64,000 bases of DNA from Yinghuangia sp035454725 (GCF_051388935.1 NZ_JBPKBI010000013.1:148181-212180), one strand, 5' to 3'; counted from the first letter of the stretch, positions 10,078-21,839 are shown. Notes: generated by a model from the sequence alone, not told the origin. Numbers and translations are program-made.

Positions 10078-11433
10078 ATGGCTGGTCTGGCCGAGACGTT
10101 CACGGCGACCGAGCACCGGCTCGCCAACGGTTTGCGGGTGGTGCTGTCGGAAGACCACGTCGATCCGGTTGCCGCCGTGTGCCTGTGGTACGACGTCGGA
10201 TCGCGGCACGAGAAGCCGGGCCGCACGGGCCTCGCGCACCTGTTCGAGCATTTGATGTTCCAGGGTTCCGCCAACGTACACGGCAACCAGCACTTCGAGT
10301 TCGTGCAGTCCGCCGGTGGATCGCTCAACGGCACCACGAGTTTCGAGCGCACCAACTACTTCGAGACCATGCCGGCGCACCAGTTGGAGCTGGCGCTGTG
10401 GCTGGAGGCCGACCGCATGGGCGGCCTGCTGGAGGCACTGACCCAGGAGAGCCTGGACAACCAGCGCGACGTGGTGAAGAACGAACGACGCCAGCGCTAC
10501 GACAACGTGCCGTACGGCACCGCGTGGGAGCGCCTGGTCGCGATGGCGTTCCCGGTCGGGCACCCGTACCACCACATGCCGATCGGCTCGATGGAACACC
10601 TCGACGCGACCACGCTCGCGGACTGCCAGGAGTTCTTCCGCACCTACTACGCGCCCAACAACGCGGTGCTCTCGGTGGTCGGCGACATCGACCCGGAGCA
10701 GACGCTCGCGTGGATCGAGAAGTACTTCGGCACGATCCCGGCCCACGACGGCAAGCCGACCCCGGCCGACGGCACCCTGCCCCCGGTCATCGGGGCCGAG
10801 CTGCGCGAGACGGTGTACGAGGACGTGCCGTCGCGGTCGCTGATGGCCGCATACCGGCTGCCGGTCGACGGGGCCCGCGAGGCCGACGCCGCGGACCTCG
10901 CGCTGACCGTGCTCGGCGAGGGCGAGAGCTCCCGGCTCAACATGAGGCTGGTCCGCCACGACGAGCTGGCGGTCTACGCCGGGTTCGGCATCATGCGGCT
11001 GGTCGGGGCGCCGTCGGTCGCGCTGTTGGACGTCAAGGCGTCCGGCGACGCGAAGATCGCGGACGTCGACGCCGCGGTCGACGAGGAGCTGGCCAGGTTC
11101 GCCGCGGACGGGCCCACCGCGGCCGAACTTGAGCGCGCCCAGGCGCAGATCGAGCGCGGCTGGCTGGACCGGATGGCGACGGTCGGCGGTCGCGCCGACG
11201 AACTCGCCCGCTACGCGACGCTGTTCGGTGACGCCTCGCTCGCATTCACCGAGTTGGACCGGGTGTTGGACATCACCGCCGAGGAAGTCCGCGCGGTCGC
11301 CGCCGAGCGCCTCGTGTCCCAGAACCGCGCGGTGCTGGTGTACGAACTCGACGCGGACGACACCGGCGACGACGACACCGACTCGCGCACCGACAACCGC
11401 ACCGCGAACGACGCCGAGGGGCAGGCCGCCTGA
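10078..11433 (+). CDS. M16 family zinc metallopeptidase (active-site subunit)
   Basis: This is a 451-aa peptidase of the pitrilysin/mitochondrial-processing-peptidase family. The inverted zinc motif HxxEH is present as HLFEH (His54, Glu57, His58), and a candidate third ligand is a glutamate near 136 in VVKNERRQR. Two repeated M16 half-domains follow one another. ATG 10078 is preceded by a GAGAGG purine run about 11 nt upstream. The stop overlaps the next gene's start by one base (TGATG). In this family one subunit often keeps the zinc site while the partner is degenerate, which is what the pair here shows. No signal peptide is visible, so a cytoplasmic location is likely. Natural substrates are unknown. 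Confidence 0.92.
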   Translation: MAGLAETFTATEHRLANGLRVVLSEDHVDPVAAVCLWYDVGSRHEKPGRTGLAHLFEHLMFQGSANVHGNQHFEFVQSAGGSLNGTTSFERTNYFETMPAHQLELALWLEADRMGGLLEALTQESLDNQRDVVKNERRQRYDNVPYGTAWERLVAMAFPVGHPYHHMPIGSMEHLDATTLADCQEFFRTYYAPNNAVLSVVGDIDPEQTLAWIEKYFGTIPAHDGKPTPADGTLPPVIGAELRETVYEDVPSRSLMAAYRLPVDGAREADAADLALTVLGEGESSRLNMRLVRHDELAVYAGFGIMRLVGAPSVALLDVKASGDAKIADVDAAVDEELARFAADGPTAAELERAQAQIERGWLDRMATVGGRADELARYATLFGDASLAFTELDRVLDITAEEVRAVAAERLVSQNRAVLVYELDADDTGDDDTDSRTDNRTANDAEGQAA

Positions 11434-12794
11434 TGACGCAGACCACGATGGTGTTCCACCCGCGTCCCGGCGCGGGCCCGGAGAAGCCGTGGACGTTCCC
11501 GAGCCCGGAGCGCACCCGGCTGGCGAACGGCCTGTCGGTGCTGCGGGTCCACCGCCCCGGCCAACGCGTCGTCGCGGTGGAACTGCTGCTCGACGCGCCG
11601 CTGGACGCCGAGCCGGAGGGCATCGACGGCGTCGCCACGATCATGGCGCGGGCGCTCAGCGAGGGCACCGACACCATGGACGCCGAGACGTTCGCCGCCG
11701 AACTGGAGCGCTGCGGCGCCACGATGGACGCCGGCGCCGACCACTCCGGTGTGCAGGTCGCGCTGGACGTCCCCGCCTCCCGCCTCGAACGCGCCCTCGG
11801 ACTCCTCGCCGACGCGGTCCGCGCCCCCGCCTTCCCGACCGACGAGGTCGACCGGCTGGTGCGCCAGCGGCTCGACGAGATCGTGCACGAGCTCGCCAGC
11901 CCCGCGCGGCGGGCCGCGATCGCCCTGTACGCCGAGCTGTTCGACGCGTCGGCACGCATCTCGCGTCCGCGCGCGGGCACCACGGAGTCCGTCGCGCGCG
12001 TCGACCGGGCCGCGGTCGCCGACTTCTTCGCCGCGCACGTGCGCCCCGCGACCGCCACCGTCGTCGTGGTCGGCGACCTGGACGGCGTCGACCTCGACGG
12101 CATCCTCGAACGTACGCTCGGCCGGTGGACCGGCAGCGACGCGCCCGCCACCGAGGTAGTCCCGGCCCCCGCCGACGACACCGCCCGCGTGGTCGTCGTG
12201 CACCGGGCGGGCAGCGTGCAGACGCAGCTCCTCGCCGCGCGCCTCGGCCCGGACCGGCACGACGCGGTGTGGCCGGCGCTGAGCATCGGCACCTACTGCC
12301 TGGGCGGCACGCTGACCTCGCGGCTCGACCGCGTGCTGCGTGAGGAGAAGGGCTACACGTACGGCGTCCGCGCGCTCAACCAGTCGCTGCGCTCCGGCGC
12401 GCTGCTGGCGATCACCGGATCGGTCGAGACCGACGTGACCGGGCCCGCGCTCGCCGACATGGCGACCGTGCTCACCACGCTGGCCGCCGACGGACTGACC
12501 GACGACGAGCGCGACGCCGCTGTGCAGAACCTCGTCGGTGTCGCGCCGCTGAAGTACCAGACCTCGCGCGCGGTCGCGGACGCCATCGCCGACGTCGTCG
12601 CGCAGCGGCTGCCCGACGACTACCTGCCGGGCCTGTACGCGCGCCTCGGCGCCGTCGCCACCGCCGAGGCGTCGGACGCCGTGGTCGCCGGATTCGACCC
12701 CGCGCGCCTGGTCGTCGTGCTCGTCGGCGACGCGACGCAGATCCGCGAACCGCTCGAAGGGCTCGGGATCGGGCCGGTCACGGTGATCGAGTGA
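11433..12794 (+). CDS. M16 family peptidase-like protein lacking HxxEH
   Basis: This 453-aa protein is homologous in layout to the preceding M16 peptidase, but where HxxEH is expected it has GVATIMARAL, so it cannot bind zinc in the usual way. The C-terminal domain keeps EEKGYTYGVRA, the R/Y pair motif that contributes to substrate binding in two-subunit M16 enzymes. ATG 11433 overlaps the upstream stop by one base, so the two are made in equal amounts. By analogy with mitochondrial processing peptidase alpha/beta, it is inferred to form a heterodimer with the upstream active subunit. No signal peptide is seen. Confidence 0.9.
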   Translation: MTQTTMVFHPRPGAGPEKPWTFPSPERTRLANGLSVLRVHRPGQRVVAVELLLDAPLDAEPEGIDGVATIMARALSEGTDTMDAETFAAELERCGATMDAGADHSGVQVALDVPASRLERALGLLADAVRAPAFPTDEVDRLVRQRLDEIVHELASPARRAAIALYAELFDASARISRPRAGTTESVARVDRAAVADFFAAHVRPATATVVVVGDLDGVDLDGILERTLGRWTGSDAPATEVVPAPADDTARVVVVHRAGSVQTQLLAARLGPDRHDAVWPALSIGTYCLGGTLTSRLDRVLREEKGYTYGVRALNQSLRSGALLAITGSVETDVTGPALADMATVLTTLAADGLTDDERDAAVQNLVGVAPLKYQTSRAVADAIADVVAQRLPDDYLPGLYARLGAVATAEASDAVVAGFDPARLVVVLVGDATQIREPLEGLGIGPVTVIE

Positions 12795-12802
12795 GCCGGT
12801 GC

Positions 12803-12839
12803 TCCGGCAGGTCCGGCAGGTCCGGCAGGTCCGGCAACT
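12803..12839. repeat. Short 9-bp tandem repeat
   Basis: The unit TCCGGCAGG occurs three times in a row from 12803, and a fourth copy is partial (TCCGGCAAC). It lies 9 nt after the M16 gene stop, in non-coding DNA. It is probably slippage-derived. Confidence 0.7.
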
Positions 12840-12990
12840 CCTACCGGTCCGGTGGCCGGGTGACCCGGCGCGGCGACCGACCGGCGTGATCAAAATCGCG
12901 TCACGGTTCCTCCGCGACCCATGGGCCACACCCGCACGTTGCGCCAACTCCTGGCAAAGTAGTTCCCAAGGATGACTTGGACGCGCCTCC

Positions 12991-13115
12991 NNNNNNNNNN
13001 NNNNNNNNNNNNNNNNNNNNNNNNNNNNNNNNNNNNNNNNNNNNNNNNNNNNNNNNNNNNNNNNNNNNNNNNNNNNNNNNNNNNNNNNNNNNNNNNNNNN
13101 NNNNNNNNNNNNNNN
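12991..13115. other. Assembly gap (125 N)
   Basis: This is a run of undetermined bases. The left end reads CGCGCCTCC and the right side begins TCCGCCG and continues to CGGCGGAGGCGCG, so the flanks are complementary arms of one hairpin. Confidence 0.95.
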
Positions 13116-13199
13116 TCCGCCGTCGCCCGTACGGCGGAGGCGCGCTGCTACCCGCGTACGAAAGTCGCCCCGACTCGTACGCCGCTCTCTCCAGCCCCC

Positions 13200-13212
13200 T
13201 ACGGTGATGCCC
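13200..13212 (+). promoter_or_regulatory. Candidate -10 element of a leaderless transcript (P-type ATPase)
   Basis: TACGGT (13200-13205) fits the actinobacterial -10 pattern TANNNT and lies 7 nt before ATG 13213, so transcription would start at or next to the start codon. No Shine-Dalgarno sequence is present. This placement favours ATG 13213 over GTG 13204 or ATG 13207. No convincing -35 element was found. Confidence 0.45.
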
Positions 13213-15615
13213 ATGACGCAGGAGACGCAGACCGACGACGTGGCGGTGGACCACGGCATCGACGTGGTCCGAGGGCTGTCCGCCGCAGACGTCGCAGAAC
13301 GGGTCGCGCGCGGCGAGATCAACGATGTGCCGGTGCGTTCCAGCCGGTCGGTCGGCGAGATCGTCCGGGCCAACGTGCTCACCCGGTTCAACGCGATCAT
13401 CGGTGTGCTCTTCGTCATCATCCTGGTCGTCGGGCCCATCCAGGACGGCCTGTTCGGCTTCGTCATCATCGCCAACACCGGCATCGGCATCATCCAGGAG
13501 ATGCGCGCCAAGCGGACCCTCGACCGGCTCGCGGTGATCGGCGAGGCCAAACCGCGCGTACGCCGCGACGGGACCACGCTGTCGGTGTCCGCGCACGAGA
13601 TCGTTCTCGACGACATCATCGAACTCGGCTCGGGGGACAAGGCCGTCGTCGACGGCGTCGTCACCGAGGCATCGGGCCTGGAGGTCGACGAGTCGCTGCT
13701 CACCGGCGAGGCCGACCCGGTGCTCAAGCAGCCGGGCGACCCGGTGATGTCGGGCTCGTTCGTCGTCGCGGGCAGCGGCTCGTTCCGCGCCACCCGCGTC
13801 GGCAAGGACGCCTACGCCGCGCAACTGATGGAGGAGGCCTCGCGGTTCACGCTGGTCGCCTCCGAACTGCGCGGCGGCATCAGCACCATCCTCAAGTACG
13901 TCACATGGGTGCTGATCCCGGCCGCGATCGCGCTGGTCATCAGCCAGTACCGGATCAACGAGGACGACATCCCCGAGGCGATCCGCCGCATGGTCGCGGG
14001 CGTCGTGCCGATGGTCCCCGAAGGCCTCGTGCTGCTGACCTCGCTCGCGTTCGCGGTCGGCGTCATCCGGCTGGGCCGCAAACAGTGCCTCGTGCAGGAG
14101 CTCCCCGCGATCGAAGGGCTCGCGCGCGTCGACGTCGTCTGCCTCGACAAGACGGGCACCCTGACCGAGGGCGGCATGAACGTCACCGAGGTCCGCGTGC
14201 TCGACGCCGACCTGCCGGTGCGCGCCGCGCTCGGCGCTCTTGGCACCACCGACCCGCGGCCCAACGCGAGCCTCCAGGCGATTATCGAGGAATGCCCGGC
14301 GCCCGCCGACTGGACCGAGGCCGCGACGATCCCGTTCTCGTCCGCCCGCAAGTACTCCGGTGCGACGTTCGAGTGCGACGGCGTACGCCAGACCTGGCTG
14401 CTCGGCGCGCCCGAGGTGCTGGCCGGCCCGGACGAGCCGATTCTCGCCGAGGCCGAGGACCTCGGCTCGCACGGCCTGCGCGTGCTGCTGCTGGTCCGCA
14501 CCTACACCCCGATCGACGACCTCACGGCGGCGTACGACCCCGCACACGGGCGTCCCGCGGCGCTGGTCGTCCTCGAACAACGGCTGCGCCACGACGCCGC
14601 CGACACCTTGCGCTACTTCGCCGAGCAGGGCGTCGCCACCAAGGTCATCTCCGGCGACAACGCGGTCTCGGTCGGCGCGGTCGCCGCGAAACTGGGCATC
14701 CCCGGCGCCGAGCACCCGGTCGACGCCCGCACGCTCCCCAACGACCGCGACGCCATGGCCGACGTGCTGGAGAACAACACCGTCTTCGGCCGCGTCACCC
14801 CGCAGCAGAAGCGCGACATGGTCGGCGCGCTCCAGGCCCGCGGCCACACCGTCGCGATGACCGGCGACGGCGTCAACGACGTGCTCGCCCTCAAGGACGC
14901 CGACATCGGCGTCGCGATGGGCTCCGGCAGCGAGGCCGCCCGCGGTGTCGCGCAGATCGTGCTGCTCAACAACAGTTTCGCGTCGCTGCCGTCGGTCGTC
15001 GGCGAGGGCCGACGCGTCATCGGCAACATCGAACGCGTCTCGAACCTGTTCCTCACCAAGACCGCCTACGCGGTGCTGCTGGCGATCCTCGTGGTGATCG
15101 TCAACGTCCCCTACCCGTTCCTCCCGCGCCACCTGACGCTGCTTGCCTGGTTCACCATCGGCACCCCGGCGTTCTTCCTGGCCCTGGCACCCAACAAGGA
15201 GCGGGCGCGCCCCGGTTTCGTCGACCGGGTCCTGCGCACCGCCGCGCCGGCCGGTTTCATCGCCGGGACGGCGTGCTTCACGTCCTACCTGCTCGCCCGC
15301 GACTACTACGGCGGCACCGACGACACGCGCAGCGCCGAGACGTCGATCGCGACGCTGACGCTGTTCCTGGTGGCTTTGTGGGTGCTGGCGATCGTCGCCC
15401 GCCCGTACACGTGGTGGCGTGTCGCGCTGGTCCTGACGATGGCGCTCGGCTTCGCCCTGGTGATCTCCGTCCCGTACTTCCAGGAATTCTTCGAACTCAA
15501 GCTCGTCGGCACCACGATGCCGTGGACGGCCGTGGGCATCGCGGTCGTCGCCGCCCTCGCGATCGAGGTGGTCTGGCGCTACATCGGACGCCGTTGGCCG
15601 GCCCCGCAGGCGTGA
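13213..15615 (+). CDS. HAD-IC family P-type ATPase (CtpE-like cation pump)
   Basis: This is a cytoplasmic-membrane P-type ATPase of about 800 aa. The actuator domain has DESLLTGEADPV, the phosphorylation site is CLDKTGTLTEGG (Asp about 313), and the hinge is MTGDGVNDVLALKDADIGVAMGSG. The membrane motif MVPEGLVLLTS contains the PEGL seen in calcium-type pumps and in mycobacterial CtpE. There is no N-terminal heavy-metal-binding domain and no CPC motif, which argues against a copper or zinc pump. The likely substrate is Ca2+ or another non-heavy metal cation, by family resemblance only. The start at 13213 is chosen on the -10 spacing. The gene converges on psuG with only 12 nt between stops. 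Confidence 0.88.
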   Translation: MTQETQTDDVAVDHGIDVVRGLSAADVAERVARGEINDVPVRSSRSVGEIVRANVLTRFNAIIGVLFVIILVVGPIQDGLFGFVIIANTGIGIIQEMRAKRTLDRLAVIGEAKPRVRRDGTTLSVSAHEIVLDDIIELGSGDKAVVDGVVTEASGLEVDESLLTGEADPVLKQPGDPVMSGSFVVAGSGSFRATRVGKDAYAAQLMEEASRFTLVASELRGGISTILKYVTWVLIPAAIALVISQYRINEDDIPEAIRRMVAGVVPMVPEGLVLLTSLAFAVGVIRLGRKQCLVQELPAIEGLARVDVVCLDKTGTLTEGGMNVTEVRVLDADLPVRAALGALGTTDPRPNASLQAIIEECPAPADWTEAATIPFSSARKYSGATFECDGVRQTWLLGAPEVLAGPDEPILAEAEDLGSHGLRVLLLVRTYTPIDDLTAAYDPAHGRPAALVVLEQRLRHDAADTLRYFAEQGVATKVISGDNAVSVGAVAAKLGIPGAEHPVDARTLPNDRDAMADVLENNTVFGRVTPQQKRDMVGALQARGHTVAMTGDGVNDVLALKDADIGVAMGSGSEAARGVAQIVLLNNSFASLPSVVGEGRRVIGNIERVSNLFLTKTAYAVLLAILVVIVNVPYPFLPRHLTLLAWFTIGTPAFFLALAPNKERARPGFVDRVLRTAAPAGFIAGTACFTSYLLARDYYGGTDDTRSAETSIATLTLFLVALWVLAIVARPYTWWRVALVLTMALGFALVISVPYFQEFFELKLVGTTMPWTAVGIAVVAALAIEVVWRYIGRRWPAPQA

Positions 15616-15616
15616 C

Positions 15617-15642
15617 GCGGCCGCGCGTCAGCGCGCGGCCGC
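15617..15642. terminator. Bidirectional hairpin between ATPase gene and psuG
   Basis: A perfect 11-bp GC-only inverted repeat (GCGGCCGCGCG, loop TCAG, then its complement at 15632-15642) sits between two convergent genes and includes the psuG stop codon. It has no T tract, which is common for streptomycete terminators. It could serve both strands. Confidence 0.6.
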
Positions 15643-16539
15643 CGCGACCGCGATGCGGGCGGCCAGCGCGGCGTTGCGGGTGATCAGCGCGATGTTGGCG
15701 GTGAGGCTGGCGCCCGCGGTCTCGCGGTGGAAGTAGTCGAGCAGGAAAGGCGTCACGTCCTTGCCGTGCACGCCGCCGACCGCGCACGCCGCGAGCCCGG
15801 CGGCCAGGACGCGGTCGTGCAGGGCCGGGTCGAGCTGGTCGGCCGGCGGCAGCGGGTTCGCGAAGACCACCGCGCGGTCGGAGAGGCCGAGCGCGTCGCG
15901 GGCGCCGACGAGCGCGGCCGCCTCGGAGGGGGAGTCGACGCGCCATTCGAGCCGATGGCCGCTGTCGGTGAGGTAGAACCCGGGGAAGCGGTTCGTGGCG
16001 TACCCGACCACGGCCACGTTGAGCGATTCCAGGCGTTCGAGCGTCGCGGCGACGTCGAGAATCGACTTCACCCCGGAGCAGACGACGGCGATGCCGCAGC
16101 GGGAGAGGGCGTCGAGGTCCGCGGACTCGTCCCACGTCTCGCGCGCCTCGCGGTGCACCCCGCCCAGGCCGCCGGTCGCGAAAAACCGGATCCCCGCCTG
16201 GCGGGCGAGGTGCGCGGTGGCGCCGACGGTGGTCGACGCGCTGCCGCCGACGGCGGCTACGGGAGCCAGGTCGCGCAGCCCCGCCTTGGCGACGGTGTCG
16301 GACGCGGCGATGCGTTCGAGCGTTGCTGCGTCCAGGCCCACGCGCGCCCGGCCGTCGACGATGGCGACCGTCGCGGGCACGGCTCCCTCCGCGCGCACCG
16401 CCTCCTCGACCTGACGGGCCGTCACCAGGTTGTCCGGTCGCGGCAGTCCGTGCGTGACGATGGTGCTTTCCAGGGCCACGACAGGCTGTCCGCCGGCGAT
16501 CGCGTCGGCGACCTCGGGGTGGATGTCCAGGAGATTCAC
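15628..16539 (-). CDS. psuG: Pseudouridine-5'-phosphate glycosidase
   Basis: PsuG cleaves the C-C glycosidic bond of pseudouridine 5'-phosphate to give uracil and ribose 5-phosphate. The 303-aa length is normal. Family motifs are clear: VALESTIVTHGLPRPDN near the N-terminus, GGLGGVHR, CSGVKSILD, GYATNRFPGFY and HGKDVTPFLLDY near the C-terminus. GTG 16539 (VNLLDIHPEV) is chosen because the family begins just before VALESTI; the huge upstream frame is antisense to patA. A PfkB-type pseudouridine kinase (PsuK) is normally adjacent or fused, and none is seen here. The gene is divergent from patA and converges on the P-type ATPase gene. Confidence 0.92.
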   Translation of the reverse strand: MNLLDIHPEVADAIAGGQPVVALESTIVTHGLPRPDNLVTARQVEEAVRAEGAVPATVAIVDGRARVGLDAATLERIAASDTVAKAGLRDLAPVAAVGGSASTTVGATAHLARQAGIRFFATGGLGGVHREARETWDESADLDALSRCGIAVVCSGVKSILDVAATLERLESLNVAVVGYATNRFPGFYLTDSGHRLEWRVDSPSEAAALVGARDALGLSDRAVVFANPLPPADQLDPALHDRVLAAGLAACAVGGVHGKDVTPFLLDYFHRETAGASLTANIALITRNAALAARIAVAAAAR

Positions 16540-16664
16540 GGGAGCGACCGTACCGCTCGTCCGCCCCGAAGCGAGCGGGACGGCCGATCCGCCCGAACAG
16601 GACTCGGCGTTGGCCGCCCACCCGGAGAACGCGGGGGAAAATCCGACGATACGGCGAAGTGGCT

Positions 16665-16677
16665 TAGTGTCGGCAGC
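16665..16677 (+). promoter_or_regulatory. Candidate -10 element of a leaderless transcript (patA)
   Basis: TAGTGT (16665-16670) lies 7 nt before GTG 16678, with no Shine-Dalgarno in between. The layout is the same as at 13200, 37761, 48477 and 52907. Confidence 0.45.
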
Positions 16678-19428
<2,751 letters not shown>

Positions 19429-20041
19429 CCCGGCACTGACGCCGGCGCGGTGCGCAAACGCGAGCCGCGGCGGTACGGACCCGTCTCCGGGGCATACCGC
19501 CGCAGGCTCGGCCGCTGCGGCGCCGATGCCACCCCGAGCCGTGGCACCCGCGCCGCTGCTGCGGCCTCCGGTCGCGCTCGCCGCCATGCCCCTCCGGTGC
19601 ACGCCCTCCCCGGGACCGCACCCATGCCGACCAGCCCGTCCGGATCAACCGCGCCCCGCCGGGTTTCCCCGATCCGACCGGCGTGGTGCGGTTGTGCCCG
19701 TGCTCCCGGCGCGAGAGCAGGGACACCATGCGCGTCGGACGGGTCACCGCGAGCGGTGCGTCCCTGTCGGCCCGTCCGTCTTGCACACCGACAGTCAACC
19801 GCGCCGGAAAGCCTCTGGGGAGGGCGCGTGTGGGGCGCGCGGTTGCGCTTCTTGGAGTAATCCCCGCGAGTGCGCCTCACTGTCACTCTTCCGGGGGCTG
19901 TCGTGAGATCGACAAAGAGTTATCGCACGGCTGCGGGCTGTGCCTCGCGGTTGTCCGTCCGATGTCCGCCGAATGGGACGGATCCCCTTCCCGAGGCCCC
20001 ACATGGCGCACACGGGCCCCGGGAGGTGCCAGGATGGGGGC
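19429..20041 (+). other. 613-nt intergenic region, nothing recognised
   Basis: This region lies between patA and the DUF5998 gene. The reading frames here are arginine/proline-rich or antisense-type and lack ribosome-binding sites. The part from about 19850 to 19960 is AT-richer and is the likeliest place for the promoter of the downstream operon. No clear -35/-10 pair, repeat or RNA gene was identified. Confidence 0.5.
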
Positions 20042-20647
20042 ATGGCGAAGACCACCACCTCGACCCAGGGCCTGCGTACGGCCATTGAGCGCAGCGGCTA
20101 CTACCCGAGCCTCGTCGCCGACGCGGTCGAGTCCACGATCGGGACCGAGCATGTCGACGCGTTCCTGGTGCACCAGGAGACGACGTTCGACTCCAACGAG
20201 GTCCGGCGGCATGTGACGGTCCTCGTGCTCACCCCCGGCCGCTTCCTGGTCAGCCACACCGACGAGCACGCCCCGGACGACACGTCGCCGACTCCGTACG
20301 CGACCACGTCCACCGAGACGGTCCGCATCGACCGCATCGAGTCGGTCGTCGTGAGCCGCGTCGTCGGCAACCCCGCGGAGTACGTGCCCGGCGCCCCGCC
20401 GCGCGAGGTCGTCCTCACGATCGGCTGGGGCGCAGTCGGCCGGATCGACCTGGAGCCGGCCGGTTGCGCGGACCCGAATTGCGACGTCGACCACGGCTAC
20501 ACCGGCGCGATGACCGCCGACGACCTGTCCCTGCGGGTCAGTGAGGCGGCCGACGGCCCCGACGCCGTCGAGCGCACGCTCGCGTTCGCCCGCAGGCTCT
20601 CCGAGGCCATCGCCGGTTCCGCCGGTCCGTCCGGTTCCGGCCGGTGA
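20042..20647 (+). CDS. DUF5998 family protein
   Basis: This is a 201-aa soluble protein starting MAKTTTSTQGLRTAIERSGYYP, a start typical of the actinobacterial DUF5998 family, whose function is unknown. The middle is beta-rich (HVTVLVLTPGRFLVSHTDEH, then EVVLTIGWGAVGRIDLEPAGC), and a cysteine-containing loop (CADPNCDVDHGYTG) could bind metal. The sequence before ATG 20042 is CAGGAT followed by 6 nt, which could serve as a weak Shine-Dalgarno (AGGA) or as a -10 element. The stop overlaps the next start (GTGA), so the gene is coupled to the phosphodiesterase-like gene. Confidence 0.82.
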   Translation: MAKTTTSTQGLRTAIERSGYYPSLVADAVESTIGTEHVDAFLVHQETTFDSNEVRRHVTVLVLTPGRFLVSHTDEHAPDDTSPTPYATTSTETVRIDRIESVVVSRVVGNPAEYVPGAPPREVVLTIGWGAVGRIDLEPAGCADPNCDVDHGYTGAMTADDLSLRVSEAADGPDAVERTLAFARRLSEAIAGSAGPSGSGR

Positions 20648-21807
20648 GCGCCGCCGACCGGTATCCGGAAGCACCGCCCGTCCCCGTCCCGCGCTACGGC
20701 GCCGGGGCGCTGTCCGACCTCCTGCCGTCCGTCGCGGCGTCGCTCGGCATGCCCGGCGAGGCGAACGTACTCGGGTTGCGCGAGACCGAGCGCGCCGTGG
20801 TGTTCCTCATCGACGGACTGGGCTGGGAGCTGCTGAAGGCCAACCCGGACTGGGCGCCGTTCCTGATATCGCTCGTTCCCGGCGCGTGGGGCGGCAGCGG
20901 CAGGCCGCTCACCGCGGGCTTCCCGGCCACCACCGCGACGAGCCTCGCGTCGTTCGGCACCGGTCTGCCGCCGGGCGCCCACGGGTTGCTCGGGTACACC
21001 GTCGCGATCCCCGGCGACGCACGGCTGATGAACCAGTTGCGGTGGGACCCCTACGTGCCGCCGCGCGAATGGCAGCCCTACCCGCCGCTGATGGAGCGGG
21101 CGGCTGCCGCGGGCATCACGGTCGCCCAGGTGTCCGACCCGATGTTCGAACACACGCCCCTGACCCAGGTGGCGCTGCAGGGCGGCACGTACGTCGGATG
21201 CCCGGTCGGCGAGCCGCGCGTACGCGGCGTCCTCGACCAACTGGCCGGCCCCGGCCCGGTGCTCGTCTACACGTACCTGAGCGAGCTCGACAAGGCCGGC
21301 CACGGCAACGGCGTCGACTCGGACGCCTGGCGGGTCGAACTCGCCCGCGCCGACGGCCTCGTGCGTCTCCTGGCCGAGCAACTGCCGCCCGGGACCTCGC
21401 TCTACGTCACCGCCGACCACGGCATGATCGACGTGCCGATGGCCGACCGCATCGACGTCGACACCGACCCCGAGCTCTCGGCGGGCGTCGCGCTGCTCGG
21501 CGGCGAGGGACGCGCGCGGCACGTCTACGCGGTGCCCGGCGCGGCGTCGGACGTGCTCGCGATCTGGCAGGACGTGCTGGCCGACAGCTGCTGGGTCCTC
21601 TCCCGCGACGAGGCGATCGCCGCAGGCTGGTTCGGCGAGGTGGAGGACCGGGTGTACTTCCGGATCGGCGACGTGGTCGCGGCGCCGTGGGCGGACGTCG
21701 CGATCGTCGCGACGCACAAGGAACCCAACGAATCGCGCATGGTCGGCCTGCACGGGTCGATGACACCGGCGGAACAACTGGTCCCGCTCCTCGAAGTGCA
21801 CGCCTGA
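20644..21807 (+). CDS. Alkaline phosphatase superfamily / nucleotide pyrophosphatase-like protein
   Basis: This is a 387-aa member of the type I phosphodiesterase/nucleotide pyrophosphatase group. The metal sites are recognisable: VVFLIDGLGWELL (Asp about 53), the nucleophile region TAGFPATTATSLASFGTG (Thr about 100), LSELDKAGHGNG (metal Asp/His) and VTADHGMIDVP (Asp-His pair). There is no signal peptide, so it acts in the cytoplasm unless exported unusually. It is translationally coupled to the DUF5998 gene by a 4-nt overlap. The substrate is unknown; phosphodiester or pyrophosphate hydrolysis is inferred from the family. Confidence 0.85.
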   Translation: MSAADRYPEAPPVPVPRYGAGALSDLLPSVAASLGMPGEANVLGLRETERAVVFLIDGLGWELLKANPDWAPFLISLVPGAWGGSGRPLTAGFPATTATSLASFGTGLPPGAHGLLGYTVAIPGDARLMNQLRWDPYVPPREWQPYPPLMERAAAAGITVAQVSDPMFEHTPLTQVALQGGTYVGCPVGEPRVRGVLDQLAGPGPVLVYTYLSELDKAGHGNGVDSDAWRVELARADGLVRLLAEQLPPGTSLYVTADHGMIDVPMADRIDVDTDPELSAGVALLGGEGRARHVYAVPGAASDVLAIWQDVLADSCWVLSRDEAIAAGWFGEVEDRVYFRIGDVVAAPWADVAIVATHKEPNESRMVGLHGSMTPAEQLVPLLEVHA

Positions 21808-21839
21808 CCGGCGCCTCTCGCCGTTTACGCGACGCTCAA

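Larger units (their letters stand above)
12795..13212. other. Intergenic region containing N gap 1
   Basis: This non-coding stretch between the M16 pair and the P-type ATPase holds the 9-bp tandem repeat, 125 undetermined bases (12991-13115), and the leaderless-type promoter of the ATPase gene. The bases either side of the gap would form a strong hairpin if joined (see findings), a plausible terminator for the M16 operon. I see no gene here. Confidence 0.6.

Noticed and set aside
9575..10255. Frame of 226 codons overlapping the DUF2630 gene
   Set aside because: Wrong frame relative to the well-supported DUF2630 ribosome-binding site; composition is Arg/Pro/Gly-rich.
15727..16677. In-frame upstream extension of patA
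   Set aside because: It is antisense to psuG and would add over 300 residues with no similarity to the family; GTG 16678 fits the GNAT start.
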